This document shows positions 62,642-64,000 of a DNA stretch of 64,000 nucleotides, one piece after another. Location: positions 1,619,501 to 1,683,500 of the forward strand of contig NZ_OY781616.1 in assembly GCF_963677005.1 (NCBI RefSeq), in the 5' to 3' direction. Position 1 is the stretch's first letter. Every line of letters starts with the position of its first letter. The position numbers and the translations under genes were made by a program. The notes under the pieces were generated by a model. It had not been told where the DNA came from, made no database searches, and saw nothing but the letters and a program-made list of their open reading frames with translations. This DNA comes from Maridesulfovibrio sp. Its GTDB lineage: Bacteria; Desulfobacterota; Desulfovibrionia; Desulfovibrionales; Desulfovibrionaceae.

Positions 62642-64000
62642 GCAGTCCCTTCCAAAACGCCCCGCGCGTGGTCCATGAGACACGAAACCGCCTCCGTATC
62701 CGCTGGAAAACGCTGCTTTCCCCGGAACTTGATTCCGACTATCTGGCCGCATGGATATCCAATCTGCCGGGGGTCCGCGATGTGCGGGTCAATCCACAGG
62801 GACGCTGTCTGATAATCCGCTACAACGGAACCCCGGAAAGCAGAAACGAAATATTGGAAGGGCTGAACCGCATTCCCCCGCAGGCCTTTTCAAGAGCAGA
62901 ACCAGCCGTGCGCAGGCGCAGACTCATAGATGCGGCCTGGAGTTCGGGACTGGCGGCCGGACTTCCGTTCATGCCCGCAACCATACAGGCTCCCGTTGCC
63001 ACGGCAATGGGAATGCCCGCCGTACTGGCAGGACTGGATACTCTCATCTCCGATGGCCCGAAGGCCCGTGTACTGGATATGACCACCATCGGGGCCAGCC
63101 TGCTCCGCGCAGATTACACAACGGCGGCATCCATCTCGTCCATGGTCGTAATCGGTGAATGCCTGCGCCAGATAACCGATGACCGCTCAAACTCCCTGCT
63201 CAAAAGCCTCACCGCATCCCCGGTAAAAGAAATCTGGGTGGAACAGGACGGAAAAGAAGTAAGTATCCCTTTTGAGAAGGTGCAGGCCGGAGATGTGGTT
63301 CTGTTCAGCAGCGGAGAACTTATTGCCGTGGACGGCACAATTACGGACGGCGAAGCGATTCTGGACAGGAGCTCGATAACCGGAGAATCCGCGCCGGTTA
63401 AGGTAAGCCCCGGTGATGAAGTGGTCTCCGGAAGCATACTGGTGGAAGGAGAATTACGCGTCAAAGCTGCCGGAACAGCTTCTGAAACCAGTATGGCCCG
63501 CATCACCCGGCTGATGACCGGAGCACTCTCGGAACAATCCGCGACCGAAAGGAAAAGCAGCCGCCTTGCCGATGCGCTGACACCGGTTACGCTGGGACTG
63601 GGAGCTGCCCTCTACGCCGCAACCGGCGACATGGAAAGAGCCCTTTCCGTACTGACCATAGATTTCGCCTGCGCAGTAAAATTCCCTGCTCCGGTGGTAA
63701 TCAAGACCTCAATGTACGCGGCAGCCAAAGAAGGTGTAATCTTCAAAAGCGGAACAGCCCTTGAATCTCTGGCCGAGGTAGATGCAATAGTCTTTGACAA
63801 AACAGGCACCCTGACCCGTGGAGAACTAGATGTTACCGACATAATCGTCTGCTCCCCAAGGAGTGAGGACGAGCTACTGAACCTTGCGGCAGCGGTTGAA
63901 AACCGCCACGGCCATCCCGTAGGACAGGGCATCATACGCGAAGCTGAAAAACGAGGACTCCCCCCCTTGCAGGCAACAGACACCGACCTGAGCATAGCCC
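62638..64000 (+). CDS. P1B-type ATPase 3, 5' part (runs off the window)
   Basis: About 454 codons are visible, starting at the ATGA overlap. N-terminal HMA-2-like domain with HETRNRLRIRW and PGVRDVRVN, Gly/Ala-rich helices, A-domain SSITGESAPV near 249, M4 VLTIDFACAVKFPAP (CPx replaced by ACA), DKTGTLT near 387 and GHPVGQG. Similar in plan to ATPase 2 but clearly diverged. Translationally coupled to the FeoA-like gene. The 3' end lies beyond 64000. Confidence 0.88.
   Translation, partial: MSSPFQNAPRVVHETRNRLRIRWKTLLSPELDSDYLAAWISNLPGVRDVRVNPQGRCLIIRYNGTPESRNEILEGLNRIPPQAFSRAEPAVRRRRLIDAAWSSGLAAGLPFMPATIQAPVATAMGMPAVLAGLDTLISDGPKARVLDMTTIGASLLRADYTTAASISSMVVIGECLRQITDDRSNSLLKSLTASPVKEIWVEQDGKEVSIPFEKVQAGDVVLFSSGELIAVDGTITDGEAILDRSSITGESAPVKVSPGDEVVSGSILVEGELRVKAAGTASETSMARITRLMTGALSEQSATERKSSRLADALTPVTLGLGAALYAATGDMERALSVLTIDFACAVKFPAPVVIKTSMYAAAKEGVIFKSGTALESLAEVDAIVFDKTGTLTRGELDVTDIIVCSPRSEDELLNLAAAVENRHGHPVGQGIIREAEKRGLPPLQATDTDLSIA

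Noticed and set aside
1..64000. CRISPR array
   Set aside because: No run of evenly spaced direct repeats with unique spacers was seen; the phased heptamers at 16752-16828 are far too short and close.
1..64000. DGR template repeat or reverse transcriptase
   Set aside because: No AAC-rich copy of the variable region and no RT motif was found on either strand in this window.

Overview
The window reads as a chromosomal segment of an anaerobic deltaproteobacterium, most like a sulfate reducer of the Desulfovibrio group. This is an inference from gene content: FeoAB under a Fur-like site, a SulP permease, a dCache chemoreceptor, an adhesin type I secretion operon, and an iron-compartment (ferrosome-like) cluster with P1B-type ATPases. 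No 16S rRNA or other marker is present, so the assignment is tentative.

Layout. (1) 1-1053: the 3' part of a YcaO-family gene and a tRNA-Leu(UAA). (2) 999-20721: a 19.7-kb island inserted in the 3' half of that tRNA. A 58-bp copy of the tRNA end marks each border (999-1056 and 20664-20721). The island carries a decayed Toprim gene, two small coupled genes, a minus-strand operon (491-aa protein, MoxR ATPase, vWA-like/FGE fusion, second FGE protein) whose two FGE genes end in what look like diversity-generating-retroelement variable regions, and a second minus-strand operon (HsdM, DisA-like DAC protein, HsdM, two unknown proteins). It also has a Rha-like protein, a MobC/MOBP relaxase pair and two inverted copies of one 1279-bp IS3-family element. 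One IS copy truncates the relaxase and the other truncates the last gene of the HsdM operon. No integrase lies between the borders. (3) 20.7-25.9 kb: SulP transporter, chemoreceptor and a small hypothetical gene. (4) 26.4-32.8 kb: a 1185-aa nuclease/STAND-like NTPase/helical-repeat protein resembling Avs-type defence proteins, followed by convergent GT8, GT9 and tyrosine recombinase genes. (5) 33.2-51.7 kb: a seven-gene minus-strand operon of MotA-like protein, TolC, 3105-aa Ig-repeat adhesin, MotB-like protein, ABC exporter, HlyD adaptor and a PAS/HD-GYP protein with its catalytic residues lost. (6) 52.2-64.0 kb: Fur-like promoter, feoA, feoB, then a plus-strand run of three heavy-metal-type P-type ATPases, a small HMA-like protein, several small membrane proteins (one like magnetosome protein MamC) and a multi-domain FeoA-like protein. 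The last ATPase runs off the end.

How the parts fit. The island is a mobilizable element, now probably immobile, loaded with conflict systems: a MoxR/vWA/FGE set with potentially diversified recognition domains and an HsdM-DAC set that lacks HsdR and HsdS. The STAND protein is a third likely anti-phage module outside the island. The last 12 kb links ferrous iron import (Feo) to a set of ATPases and membrane proteins that best match the ferrosome (fez-type) organelle clusters known from Desulfovibrio magneticus and other anaerobes. Here the cluster seems expanded, with three ATPases and a MamC-like protein. All functions come from reading sequence only; no database search was possible.
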